Below the pieces are notes generated by a model, which made no database searches, was not told the DNA's origin, and was given only the letters and a program-made list of their open reading frames with translations. From NCBI GenBank assembly GCA_903836265.1, contig CAILQK010000020.1, forward strand, positions 1 through 32,907: a DNA stretch of 32,907 nt, in the 5' to 3' direction. Below, one piece after another: positions 25,733 to 32,907 of this stretch (position 1 is its first letter; the number at the start of each line of letters is the position of its first letter). A program made the translations under genes and the position numbers. This DNA comes from an uncultured Bacteroidota bacterium. Its GTDB lineage: Bacteria > Bacteroidota > Bacteroidia > Chitinophagales > Saprospiraceae.

Positions 25733-28700
25733 TCAGTCTTCGAAAGCGAATGAGATTCGCACCTCTGTTCCGGTACCTTCTCCCTGCTCGTCAATATAAT
25801 CCAGCACTTCAAGTTTCATGTCGGGCAGCACCAGCGGAGCCATTCTGACAAGCCTGTCCTGGCTGATCTGCATACCTTTTGAGCTGGCGAATGGCAATCC
25901 GGAAGACCTGAATGCTTCTGCGGCTTTTCTTCCGATTCCGTTGTCGCGAATCGAAATGACACATCTCTCTGCGATTGTACTGACAGTAACAGTCAGCTTT
26001 CTGTTGTTGTGTTTCAATGGAAGCAAACCGTGTCTGATGGCATTTTCCACATAAGGCTGGAGCACCATTGGCGGTATTTGAATGAAACCCCATTCTGTAC
26101 TTTCACCGGGGGTTGATATTTCACATTGAAAGGTATTTTTGAATCTTATTTGCTCCATTTCTACATATTCACGAATGAAATCAATTTCGTCTTCCAGCGA
26201 TATAAAATCCCTGGAAGAGTAGTCGAGCACTCTTCGCATAAGTCGGCTGAACCTGTCGAGATAAGCCTCTGCCACTTCAGGTTTGCCGCCTACCACCTGC
26301 AGTTTGACTGTATTCAGACTGTTGAATATGAAATGCGGATTCATCTGGGCGCGCAGATTGGCCAGTTCCAGTTCTGTCAGTTTTTTCTTCAGTTTGAGGT
26401 CTTCACTGATTTTTTTCTGTCGCCTGAGCCACAGAAATGCGATGGCCCCGATGAAAAGCAATGAAATAAACGCACGGAACCACCATGTCTGCCACCAGGC
26501 CGCATTTATCCTGACAGGCACCCGCAGGGTTGAGCTGTTCCGGTAGTTTCCAAGTGCATCTGCCATCTGGATTTCAAGGGTATAATCGCCGGGCTGAAGG
26601 TTCCACAGTGTGAGGATGTTCGTGCCCCGCATGTATGTCCAGGCTGTTGTGTCGGAGTCAGACATCCTGTACCTGTAGTTATAAACGGTTGAAAGCCACG
26701 CCGGTCTTGCAGACAATACAATTTCAATTCCGCTTCTCGGATAATCAAGGGTGAGTGCCGCGGGATTGAAGAGCGTATCGGGCTCTTCGATTCCGAGCAG
26801 ACTTGCCTTCCATATACTGAGTACGGGTACATGCGCTGCATTCAATACCGAGTCCGGATGAAACAGGTAATATCCGCCTTCCGAACCGGCGTACAGATAT
26901 CCGCCCGGGAAGGTATCGAGGGTAAAGATGGCGCCTTCGGGCAAACCGAATTCAAGGCCAAAGGTCTGCAATTGCAGCGTTTTGGTGTCAAGCCGGAACA
27001 GTCCGCTCTGAAAAATCCCCCAGATATTCCCGTACAAATCCAGGGTAAGACTTGACACCTCGCTGAGTATGGTTTCCGGACCTGACCTGTCTGAGCTGTA
27101 GGCGTTGTAGCGAATATTGGTCGTATCCGTCCAGTCAAAGTAACCGAAACCTGCACTGACGCCTCCGAGCCAGAGTCTTCCGCAGTTGTCGTGCTGGAGC
27201 GTGTTAAAATCCGCCATGCCAATTCCCGCACTCAGAAATTCTTTCTGACCGAAGAAATCGAAGTTTCTGCCGTTGTCTTTTGAGCGACCGACCCCTTCGT
27301 CGGAGGCGAACCAGATATTTCCGTTCGGCACCTGGTGTACATCCTGAAACCAGGTGAGCTTGTTGTTGTTTGGCCTGTCAAATTTTTTCCAGCACTCGTT
27401 CCATCTGCCAGATGAATCTGATACGGAATAAAGGCCCCTTTTTGTACCCAGCCATATTTTCCCCGACTGATCATAAAGTCCGGATATGGCTTCTATGGCC
27501 TTCTCGGTCCTGATGAGACTGTCAAGTAGAGGAAGCGCCCAGCGTCTTGCGATACGATCGCCCTTCCTGTACCTGTAAATTCCCTTCCACCCTATAATAT
27601 GGAGCGTTCCGTTTTTATCGGCAAATCCTTCCCGGAAGCCGGCTTCACCAGCAAACGGCTCAATCGGCACGCTTGCCATTTGCCCGTTACTGCGATTTCG
27701 GGTAAAAAAAAATGGCTGGTTGGTAATCAGGAAGTCCGTGTTGTCGTGGCCGGCAACAAAACAGTGCATACTCGCTCCCGTCTGATATTTTTTGAATACC
27801 TGCTGTTCTTCAAACAGGAAAGACAATCCAAGTCGGCCCGCCTTCAGCATACACCACGAATTGTAGCCAAGCGACACCATTTTGACCATATAGGTGTCGG
27901 TACTGTACCTGATATCGGTGGACTTGTCGAGATCCTTCTGAAGCGGCAGTTCCAGGGTACACGACATATTCAGGAGGTCCAGCGAATAAAATCCGTAATC
28001 GCGTGTACTGATCCAGAGTTCGTGATCTGATTTCCATGCAAGACACGTAATTACGTTCAGGTCAACTCCGCTTGCCGAGGCAATTCGTTTTTCCCATGTT
28101 CGCGTCCGGGTATTGAATATATGAAGTCCTTCTCCCCAGCCACCAAGGTACAGCCTGTCCCTGTTATCGTGCAATATGGCATTCGAGGGGGGCTGTCCGG
28201 AAAAGCTTTGCGCGATCGGATACATAGAGAGCGTTGCCGCCTTTTCATCCCAGTAGAACATGCCGCGGCGACCTGTTATCCAGGCATTTCCGGGGGCTTC
28301 CGGATCCTGCACTGCCCTGTAAAGAAAATCAATATTGGGCAAATCCTGCGCTTTGTTCAGTACGACGGACGGGGCGACGGCTATGAACGTACGACTTTTT
28401 TTATCGTAAAAATCGAGTCCGACCCGCTCAAAGATCAGCATGACCTTTTCACCCAGGTCAAGCACATAGTCAATTGCATTATCTCTCGGCTGGTTACCGG
28501 CCGACCCGGGTTTGTTTTTATAGTGGACAAAGGACCCGTCGGGAGCCAGCACACCGAAGCCGTTATTGGTAAACGACATATAAATATACCCCTCCCTGTC
28601 TGTAGTCAGACGCTTGATCTGGTGCAGGGGTGCGTTGTCTTCCCTGCTGAACAGATTGATATGATCGCAGTTATACCCGTCGAAACGGTACAGGCCGAGA

Positions 28701-28870
28701 TTGGTGCCGAGCCACATGACCGAAGCGCTGTCCACACACACATCATTGATTGCCTGGGTTGGCAACAAATTCTCCCTGTTAAGGTGCCTTACAGACAGAT
28801 ATTGTGCTGTTGCATCTGGACCGGCAGCAAACAGAAGCCAAACGATTAAAGAGAAGGATTTTCGTATCAT
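25733..28870 (-). CDS. Sensor histidine kinase, periplasmic beta-propeller plus LytS-type kinase
   Basis: The ATG at 28870 (1045 residues) starts a signal peptide ending near DATAQ and overlaps the response-regulator stop by 4 nt (ATGA); a longer open frame to 29038 runs inside the regulator gene. Residues about 25-720 hold two-component-propeller repeats, e.g. VMWLGTNLGLYRFDGYN and KIWLGTKRGLYSVSD. A Y_Y_Y-like Ig domain follows (about 725-790, YNYRYRMSDSDT, NLQPGDYTLEIQMAD). One membrane helix lies at about 797-815, then a coiled coil. The His_kinase (PF06580) domain has QMNPHFIFNSLN with phosphoacceptor His846, an N box with Asn943 in PYVENAIRHG, and DNGIG (976-980). It senses a periplasmic signal and phosphorylates the adjacent LytTR regulator. 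The ligand is unknown; unlike SusR-type hybrid sensors, the output is a separate protein. Confidence 0.94.
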   Translation of the reverse strand: MIRKSFSLIVWLLFAAGPDATAQYLSVRHLNRENLLPTQAINDVCVDSASVMWLGTNLGLYRFDGYNCDHINLFSREDNAPLHQIKRLTTDREGYIYMSFTNNGFGVLAPDGSFVHYKNKPGSAGNQPRDNAIDYVLDLGEKVMLIFERVGLDFYDKKSRTFIAVAPSVVLNKAQDLPNIDFLYRAVQDPEAPGNAWITGRRGMFYWDEKAATLSMYPIAQSFSGQPPSNAILHDNRDRLYLGGWGEGLHIFNTRTRTWEKRIASASGVDLNVITCLAWKSDHELWISTRDYGFYSLDLLNMSCTLELPLQKDLDKSTDIRYSTDTYMVKMVSLGYNSWCMLKAGRLGLSFLFEEQQVFKKYQTGASMHCFVAGHDNTDFLITNQPFFFTRNRSNGQMASVPIEPFAGEAGFREGFADKNGTLHIIGWKGIYRYRKGDRIARRWALPLLDSLIRTEKAIEAISGLYDQSGKIWLGTKRGLYSVSDSSGRWNECWKKFDRPNNNKLTWFQDVHQVPNGNIWFASDEGVGRSKDNGRNFDFFGQKEFLSAGIGMADFNTLQHDNCGRLWLGGVSAGFGYFDWTDTTNIRYNAYSSDRSGPETILSEVSSLTLDLYGNIWGIFQSGLFRLDTKTLQLQTFGLEFGLPEGAIFTLDTFPGGYLYAGSEGGYYLFHPDSVLNAAHVPVLSIWKASLLGIEEPDTLFNPAALTLDYPRSGIEIVLSARPAWLSTVYNYRYRMSDSDTTAWTYMRGTNILTLWNLQPGDYTLEIQMADALGNYRNSSTLRVPVRINAAWWQTWWFRAFISLLFIGAIAFLWLRRQKKISEDLKLKKKLTELELANLRAQMNPHFIFNSLNTVKLQVVGGKPEVAEAYLDRFSRLMRRVLDYSSRDFISLEDEIDFIREYVEMEQIRFKNTFQCEISTPGESTEWGFIQIPPMVLQPYVENAIRHGLLPLKHNNRKLTVTVSTIAERCVISIRDNGIGRKAAEAFRSSGLPFASSKGMQISQDRLVRMAPLVLPDMKLEVLDYIDEQGEGTGTEVRISFAFED

Positions 28871-29628
28871 ATTTTGCTGAGCAACTGTTCCTTGCGGGCT
28901 CTCGCCACCGGTATGGCATCTCCGCTTTTCATCAGCAGCCTGCTGTTGGCCCCTTTGATAAAGGAACGAACCGTTGTCAGGTTTACCAGGTAGGAAGTGT
29001 GAACCCTGAAAAAACCGTGCAGTTCGAGCATGTCGCAAAAATGGCCCAGAGTTTTGGCAACGAGAAGAGCCCTGCCATCTGTGAGCTGAAAACGGGTGTA
29101 ATTGCCCTGTGCCTGCAGATGCTGTATTTCATTCAGCAACATAAAATGGTACTGATCACCTTCCTGAATGGTAATTTTGGTTTGTCGGGCAGGCGCCGGA
29201 ACCATATTGGCAATCAAACTGTACAACGATTCAGCGTTCAGCTTGTTTTCCTTGCCCGTGCTGTGTTCAATCAGGCGACTGACGAGCAGTCTGAGTTCAT
29301 CGCGCCGTATGGGTTTCAGCAGGTAATCGAAAGCACCAAGTTTGATGGCATTGATGGCGTACTGACTGTAAGCTGTGGTAAAAACCGGGTAGAAGGAAGC
29401 TTTTCCTATTTGTTGAACCAGCTGCAGGCCCGTCATTTCCGGCATCACTATGTCGAGAAAAACCACATCCGGGTCGAGGGCATGTATGGCCTGCATGCCT
29501 CTTTCTGCCCCGAGGCATTTTCCCACAATCTCTATTTCAGGGCACTCTTCTCTCAACAACAGACTGAGCAGGTCTATACTGTCCTGTTCATCGTCTATGA
29601 TAACCGCTTTGAATGTTTTGCTATTCAT
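28867..29628 (-). CDS. LytTR-family response regulator
   Basis: The protein has 253 residues. The receiver domain (about 8-125) has the acidic pair Asp12-Asp13, the phosphoacceptor Asp59 in VVFLDIVMPEM, TTAYSQYA, and Lys104 in DYLLKP. The C-terminal LytTR DNA-binding domain (about 150-250) shows LNEIQHLQAQGNYTRFQLTDG, VAKTLGHFCDML and GFFRVHTSYLVNL. LytTR proteins bind imperfect direct repeats through beta strands. Its stop overlaps the start of the sensor kinase by 4 nt, so the two are a cognate pair. It follows the MORN-caspase gene by 36 nt in the same direction, which places it in the middle of a three-gene unit. Target genes cannot be told from the window. Confidence 0.95.
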   Translation of the reverse strand: MNSKTFKAVIIDDEQDSIDLLSLLLREECPEIEIVGKCLGAERGMQAIHALDPDVVFLDIVMPEMTGLQLVQQIGKASFYPVFTTAYSQYAINAIKLGAFDYLLKPIRRDELRLLVSRLIEHSTGKENKLNAESLYSLIANMVPAPARQTKITIQEGDQYHFMLLNEIQHLQAQGNYTRFQLTDGRALLVAKTLGHFCDMLELHGFFRVHTSYLVNLTTVRSFIKGANSRLLMKSGDAIPVARARKEQLLSKI

Positions 29629-29664
29629 TTCTTTTATTTGATTTTCAACAGATAAGAGCTGTTT

Positions 29665-31446
29665 TCAGTTGCCCCGCACCACACTCAGGGGCATGTCGGG
29701 GTCGTAGCCGGATCCGTTCAGTGTGGGGGTCTGGAAATTGTTGGTGTATTTCATGGTGTTAATTCTCACGAATCTGTACAGTTCATCCAGCGAAACAACC
29801 ATATCCTCGTCGGTATCTGCCTCGCCAAGCAGACCATTTTTGAGATAATAGCTGAAAATTCCCTGACGGATACCCTGGCTTTCCAGCGATTTTTCCTCTG
29901 CCTTGCAACTGACCAGAATAGCCGTTCCTGATCCTCCTTCAGATTCATCAAGCGCCTCATAATACCCGGCAATTACATCTGATGAAGGGGTGCTTTTGGT
30001 TACAGATTTAAGGCTGCCTGCATGACAGGCATCAGCAATTATAATCCTGTGTTTGGCTTTGCTGCTTTTCATTATGCCCATCACATCCGAGTGATACAAC
30101 GCAGATTCGGAAGGTCCATCACCATCATAGGCTGCAAAGGCGCCGGAACTTCCGTGACCGGAGAAATAAAACATTATCAGGTCATTATTGTCGGCACGGG
30201 AGAACAGCCGCTCCATTGTCTCAATAATATTGTCTCTGCCGGCATCCTCATCAATCAATACTTCAACCTGTTTTTGGGGAAGTGCACCGCCTTCAGGGCT
30301 TTTAAGATGAGAATATATGTAGAAAGCATCGTTATCGGAATATTTGAGAGGCGGATTGTGACTGTAATTTGCAACACCCACTATCACAGCATACACCTTG
30401 CTGTCTCCGGCATCCTGATCGTCGTAGGAATTCTGGCTATCTGTGTCCCCGTCTTCATCGTCATTGTAACTGGTGGCTTCAACATCGTCAACAGACTCAT
30501 CAGTGTTGAAATAGGACTCCTCGTAGTCGTTGCCCCTGAATTCATCGTTCACCCAGAAACCTTCCGTGATCACCACCCCGTCGTCAATCATCTTGCCAGC
30601 TCCGTGCCTGTCATTGTCTCTCCATTGTCCCTGATACTGTATCCCTGCTTCAAAAGTGTAAACACCATATCCGTTTTTTTTGTCGTTTTTCCATTCCCCG
30701 GAGTAGCTGTGTCCGCCTTTGTAATAATATATTCCTTCGCCATGCTTCATGTTATCCTTCCATTCACCCACGTATTTGTCTCCTTCGGAATAGTTGTAGG
30801 TACCACGACCGCTTTTCTGATCATCCTTCCACTCGCCGGTGTACTGGCTGCCGTTGCTGTATGTGATCATTCCCTTGCCATTCTTCATATCATTGACCCA
30901 GCGGCCGGAGTATTTGGTGCCATCGCCGTAGTAAAGTGTCCCGATACCGTCTTTCATACCCCTTACCATCGCGCCCTCATATCTTCCTCCATTACTGTAA
31001 TAATAGGTACCCTGTCCGTAAAGCTCTCCATCTCTCCACATGCCGCTGTACCTTACTTTTTTGCCATCATACAAAGTACCCTGTCCGTTCCGCTCGCCGT
31101 CTTTCCACTCACCGACATACCTCCCTCCGTCGGTAAAATAATAGGTTCCCTCACCTTCATAATTCTGGTCCCGTATTTCACCCTCGTACCTGCTGCCATC
31201 GGAATTGGTACACCTGCATTTGACCAGTTCGTCGTTTTCCCATTCACCTGAATGTTCGGCACCATCATTGAAATACAGTGTGCCCTTGCCATGTCGCTGG
31301 CCTTCCCGCCAGTTGCCCTCGTAACGCGGGCCATTGGAATAGTAATATGTTCCGTAACCGTTATAGCAGTTGCCCTCCTTGCACTGGGCGTGAATCTGAC
31401 CGGTTGCGATGAAAAGTAAAGCATGGAGGAAAAAGAATTTCTTCAT
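29665..31446 (-). CDS. Exported MORN-repeat protein with C-terminal caspase (peptidase C14) domain
   Basis: The protein has 593 residues. A signal peptide ends near QIHA|Q (residue 20). Twelve MORN units at a period of 23 residues (one of 22) span about 31-300; the aromatic anchor falls at Trp46, 69, 114, 137, 183, 206, 229, 252, 275 and 298, replaced by Ile91 and Met160. An acidic Asp/Glu/Ser linker (about 306-349) follows. The caspase domain (about 350-590) starts with KVYAVIVGVANY and has the catalytic dyad His431 (FYFSGHGS) and Cys474 (IADACHAGS). An acidic loop EADTDEDMVVSLDEL (541-555) resembles a calcium loop. Caspase-like enzymes of bacteria usually cut after Arg/Lys; specificity here is not known. 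MORN repeats often bind lipids or membranes. The gene lies 36 nt upstream of the LytTR regulator, so a signalling role is suggested. Confidence 0.92.
   Translation of the reverse strand: MKKFFFLHALLFIATGQIHAQCKEGNCYNGYGTYYYSNGPRYEGNWREGQRHGKGTLYFNDGAEHSGEWENDELVKCRCTNSDGSRYEGEIRDQNYEGEGTYYFTDGGRYVGEWKDGERNGQGTLYDGKKVRYSGMWRDGELYGQGTYYYSNGGRYEGAMVRGMKDGIGTLYYGDGTKYSGRWVNDMKNGKGMITYSNGSQYTGEWKDDQKSGRGTYNYSEGDKYVGEWKDNMKHGEGIYYYKGGHSYSGEWKNDKKNGYGVYTFEAGIQYQGQWRDNDRHGAGKMIDDGVVITEGFWVNDEFRGNDYEESYFNTDESVDDVEATSYNDDEDGDTDSQNSYDDQDAGDSKVYAVIVGVANYSHNPPLKYSDNDAFYIYSHLKSPEGGALPQKQVEVLIDEDAGRDNIIETMERLFSRADNNDLIMFYFSGHGSSGAFAAYDGDGPSESALYHSDVMGIMKSSKAKHRIIIADACHAGSLKSVTKSTPSSDVIAGYYEALDESEGGSGTAILVSCKAEEKSLESQGIRQGIFSYYLKNGLLGEADTDEDMVVSLDELYRFVRINTMKYTNNFQTPTLNGSGYDPDMPLSVVRGN
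30547..31356 (-). repeat. MORN repeat array, 12 units of about 69 bp
   Basis: Within the caspase gene, 23-codon units repeat the phrase (K/R)YxGEWxxxxxxGxGxYxYxxG. Eleven of the twelve intervals, counting the anchor residue of each unit, are exact or within one codon. Codons have diverged, so it is an old array and not a recent DNA expansion. Confidence 0.88.
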
Positions 31447-31710
31447 AAAATATGCTGATAGTGAGAAAATGTCATCAATAAATAACGAAAATCGGCTAAA
31501 GGGATTGATAATGACTGACTATAATAAAGGAAAGCACAATATTAGTATTAATCGGCAATAACCTGTTAGTATATTTTGTATTTTTTTCTGAAAAAACATT
31601 TTGTCCGGTTTCTCATGCCCTTTTTATTGCACCACGACATGATGGGAAGCTCCCTGCCCTCCCCTTTCATACCCAGCCATCCGACCACTAATAAAAAATA
31701 TTTAGTACTA
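31447..31710. other. Intergenic region between the divergent caspase and PadR units
   Basis: This AT-rich stretch holds no supported gene. The caspase promoter should lie in its left half, but I find no full TAnnTTTG element on the - strand; CAATATTA at 31537-31544 (TAATATTG on the - strand) has one mismatch. The open frame starting at 31576 lies upstream of the PadR-unit promoter and has no coding character before 31771. Confidence 0.4.
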
Positions 31711-31711
31711 T

Positions 31712-31725
31712 GTATTGCAAAATAC
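31712..31725. promoter_or_regulatory. Dyad overlapping the -33 box, candidate PadR operator
   Basis: GTATT and AATAC are exact inverted arms around GCAA. The dyad covers the TTG of the -33 box, so a bound protein would block RNA polymerase. PadR proteins commonly repress their own operon through such dyads; binding here is inferred. Confidence 0.5.
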
Positions 31726-31746
31726 CAAGCAATGCCATTATCTTTG
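31715..31746 (+). promoter_or_regulatory. Bacteroidota-type promoter of the PadR operon
   Basis: TTG at 31715-31717 and TATCTTTG at 31739-31746 fit the Bacteroidota sigma factor consensus (-33 TTTG/TTG and -7 TAnnTTTG) with a 21-nt spacer. Transcription would start just before the small membrane-protein gene at 31771. Confidence 0.75.
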
Positions 31747-31752
31747 CATTGC
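31729..31752. promoter_or_regulatory. Second dyad spanning the -7 element, candidate operator
   Basis: GCAATGC (31729-31735) and GCATTGC (31746-31752) are exact 7-bp inverted arms separated by 10 nt that contain most of the -7 box. The position suits a repressor site, most simply for the PadR protein encoded downstream. Confidence 0.5.
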
Positions 31753-31770
31753 CAATTAAAGGGCATTCAT

Positions 31771-32016
31771 ATGAAAAACAGAAAAAAACTGCAACCCTGG
31801 ATATTGATTCTGGCCGGAGTCACGATTCTCGTGAATGTAGCAACCGGACTGGCGGCTTCCGGCAAGCCGGAATTGCTGCTCCGTTCTACCCTGCTTCCGG
31901 CAGGTATCCTGACCATTTCACCCCGGCTGGAAACTGAATCCGGCGAAATCAGCGTTCAGCCCGTGCTGAACAGCAAAGAGGAAACCCGCCTGACCACGCC
32001 GGAGTCAATCCGGTAA
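31771..32016 (+). CDS. Small single-span membrane protein, function unknown
   Basis: The ATG at 31771 gives 81 residues; the frame is open further upstream but that part precedes the promoter. A basic start (MKNRKKLQP) leads into one hydrophobic segment, about residues 10-28 (WILILAGVTILVNVATG), then a polar tail with little structure. I do not recognise a family. It lies 12 nt before padR and downstream of the shared promoter, so it is probably co-expressed with PadR and the PspC-domain protein. It could be a small partner of that membrane system, but no motif shows it. Confidence 0.6.
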   Translation: MKNRKKLQPWILILAGVTILVNVATGLAASGKPELLLRSTLLPAGILTISPRLETESGEISVQPVLNSKEETRLTTPESIR

Positions 32017-32028
32017 AAATCACCCATC

Positions 32029-32355
32029 ATGGACATAGAAAATGCAAAAGCGCAGATGCGAAAAGGGGTACTGGAAATGTGTATCCTTGCCATCATTGAG
32101 GGAGAAGAAATGTATCCCGGTGATATTATTGCCAAACTCAAGACCAATGACCTGATCATTGTGGAGGGCACGCTCTATCCGCTGCTCACCAGACTGAAAA
32201 ACGACGGGCTGCTCGACTACTCATGGAGAGAGAGCTCCTCCGGGCCACCACGCAAGTACTTCAAAATTACAGAAACCGGCCTCCGGTTTCTGGAATCACT
32301 GTCTGAAAGCTGGGGCCAGCTTGTCAACTCCGTGAACCAGACCATTCAGAAATAA
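32029..32355 (+). CDS. PadR-family transcriptional regulator
   Basis: The protein has 108 residues, typical for the small PadR subfamily. The winged helix is clear: MRKGVLEMCILAIIE, YPGDIIAKLK, then the recognition and wing part VEGTLYPLLTRLKNDGLLDY and GPPRKYFKITETGL, and a short C-terminal helix for dimerisation. PadR proteins are usually repressors responding to small molecules or envelope stress. The gene is followed after 36 nt by a PspC-domain gene, a pairing common in Bacteroidota, and the promoter upstream has two dyads, consistent with autoregulation. Confidence 0.95.
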   Translation: MDIENAKAQMRKGVLEMCILAIIEGEEMYPGDIIAKLKTNDLIIVEGTLYPLLTRLKNDGLLDYSWRESSSGPPRKYFKITETGLRFLESLSESWGQLVNSVNQTIQK

Positions 32356-32391
32356 ATCCCTGAACCATACGAACAGCCAACATTCGACATC

Positions 32392-32907
32392 ATGAACAAG
32401 ATTCTCAATATCAATCTCGGCGGTTACGCGCTCACCATTGACGACGACGCCTACGAATACCTGAAAAATTACCTTGAAACAATACGCCTCCGGTTCAGCG
32501 AGCGGGAAGGACGCGACGAGATCCTGAGTGATATCGAAGCCCGACTCGGTGAAATTATCACAGGAAGCATGAGCACCCGTACGATTGTCATGCTGCCCGA
32601 CGTGGAAGCCGCGGCCACACTGATGGGGAAACCGGAAGATTTCGGCACAGGTGAAGTGGATTCAGACAAGGCAGACAGGGGTACAAGAGACAGCGGAAAA
32701 GCAGCTGTACGTACAGGTAAAAGACTGTTCCGGGATGAACAGGACGCTATTGTGGCCGGCGTTTGCTCCGGACTTACTTCCTATTTCGGGATGACTGATC
32801 CGGTATGGATGCGCCTGATATTTGTCCTGCTGGCATTTATTTCCTTCGGATTCTGGGTGCCTGCCTATATTCTGATATGGGTATTGGTGCCTCCAGCACA
32901 AAGCTCG
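32392..32907 (+). CDS. PspC-domain membrane protein (3' partial)
   Basis: The ATG at 32392 opens a frame that runs off the right edge; 172 residues are visible. The N-terminal 75 residues (MNKILNINLGGYALTIDDDAYEYL..., LSDIEARLGEII) are the helical domain usual for Bacteroidota PspC proteins. A polar linker follows, then the PspC domain from about residue 112: KRLFRDEQDAIVAGVCSGL, YFGMTDPVWMRLIF, and a hydrophobic hairpin FVLLAFISFGFWVPAYILIWVLVP. PspC-type proteins act in envelope stress at the inner membrane. Its companion PadR probably controls it. Confidence 0.92.
   Translation, partial: MNKILNINLGGYALTIDDDAYEYLKNYLETIRLRFSEREGRDEILSDIEARLGEIITGSMSTRTIVMLPDVEAAATLMGKPEDFGTGEVDSDKADRGTRDSGKAAVRTGKRLFRDEQDAIVAGVCSGLTSYFGMTDPVWMRLIFVLLAFISFGFWVPAYILIWVLVPPAQSS

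Noticed and set aside
28121-28849. Open frame of 242 codons on the + strand inside the sensor kinase region
   Set aside because: The - strand encodes propeller repeats and a signal peptide here; the + frame shows no family features.
30022-31251. Open frame of 409 codons on the + strand opposite the MORN-caspase gene
   Set aside because: It mirrors the repeat composition of the real gene, is almost wholly hydrophobic without domain likeness, and the - strand protein has clear motifs across the same bases.
25733-31446. Caspase operon as an anti-phage abortive-infection system
   Set aside because: The caspase has an export signal and its partners are a periplasmic sensor and a LytTR regulator; no nuclease, nucleotide cyclase or phage-sensing gene is near.
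31576-31770. Upstream extension of the small membrane protein
   Set aside because: It would begin before the promoter at 31715-31746 and adds a stretch with no coding character; the ATG at 31771 fits better.

Overview
The window looks like a chromosomal segment of a Bacteroidota bacterium, probably from the Saprospiria/Chitinophagia side. Reasons: a SusC/SusD pair, a giant surface protein with SprB-type repeats and a type IX secretion (T9SS) C-terminal tail, a periplasmic-propeller LytS-like sensor with a LytTR regulator, PadR plus PspC genes, and a TAnnTTTG-type promoter. The taxon is an inference. No rRNA, tRNA, CRISPR array, transposase or prophage gene was recognised.

Region 1 (2-15893, + strand) is a compact polysaccharide utilisation locus that reads as a complete mannose pathway. 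It contains a GntR/UTRA regulator cut by the window edge, SusC, SusD, a ROK sugar kinase, a mannose-6-phosphate isomerase with an extra N-terminal domain, a sugar-porter MFS permease, a GH92 alpha-mannosidase, a 1091-residue FG-GAP/ASPIC-UnbV lipoprotein and a small lipoprotein. Gaps from susC to the FG-GAP gene are 6-32 nt, and the unit ends in a strong hairpin terminator at 15919-15955. Inferred flow: mannoside capture by SusCD, trimming by GH92, import by the MFS permease, phosphorylation by the ROK kinase, then isomerisation to fructose-6-phosphate.

Region 2 (15973-25185, - strand) holds the 1560-residue adhesin-like T9SS substrate, a two-helix potassium channel with an RCK domain whose start overlaps the stop of a lipase-like lipoprotein by one base, and an E. 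coli-type glutamine-dependent asparagine synthetase.

Region 3 (25363-31446, - strand) is the most unusual part. An exported protein with twelve MORN repeats and a C-terminal caspase domain lies 36 nt upstream of a LytTR response regulator. The regulator overlaps the start of a beta-propeller sensor histidine kinase by 4 nt (ATGA). A hairpin with a T-tract at 25363-25396 lies downstream. This is a candidate periplasmic caspase plus two-component signalling operon.

Region 4 (31711-32907, + strand) is a PadR operon: a promoter with two dyads, a small membrane protein, PadR, and a PspC-domain protein cut by the right edge.
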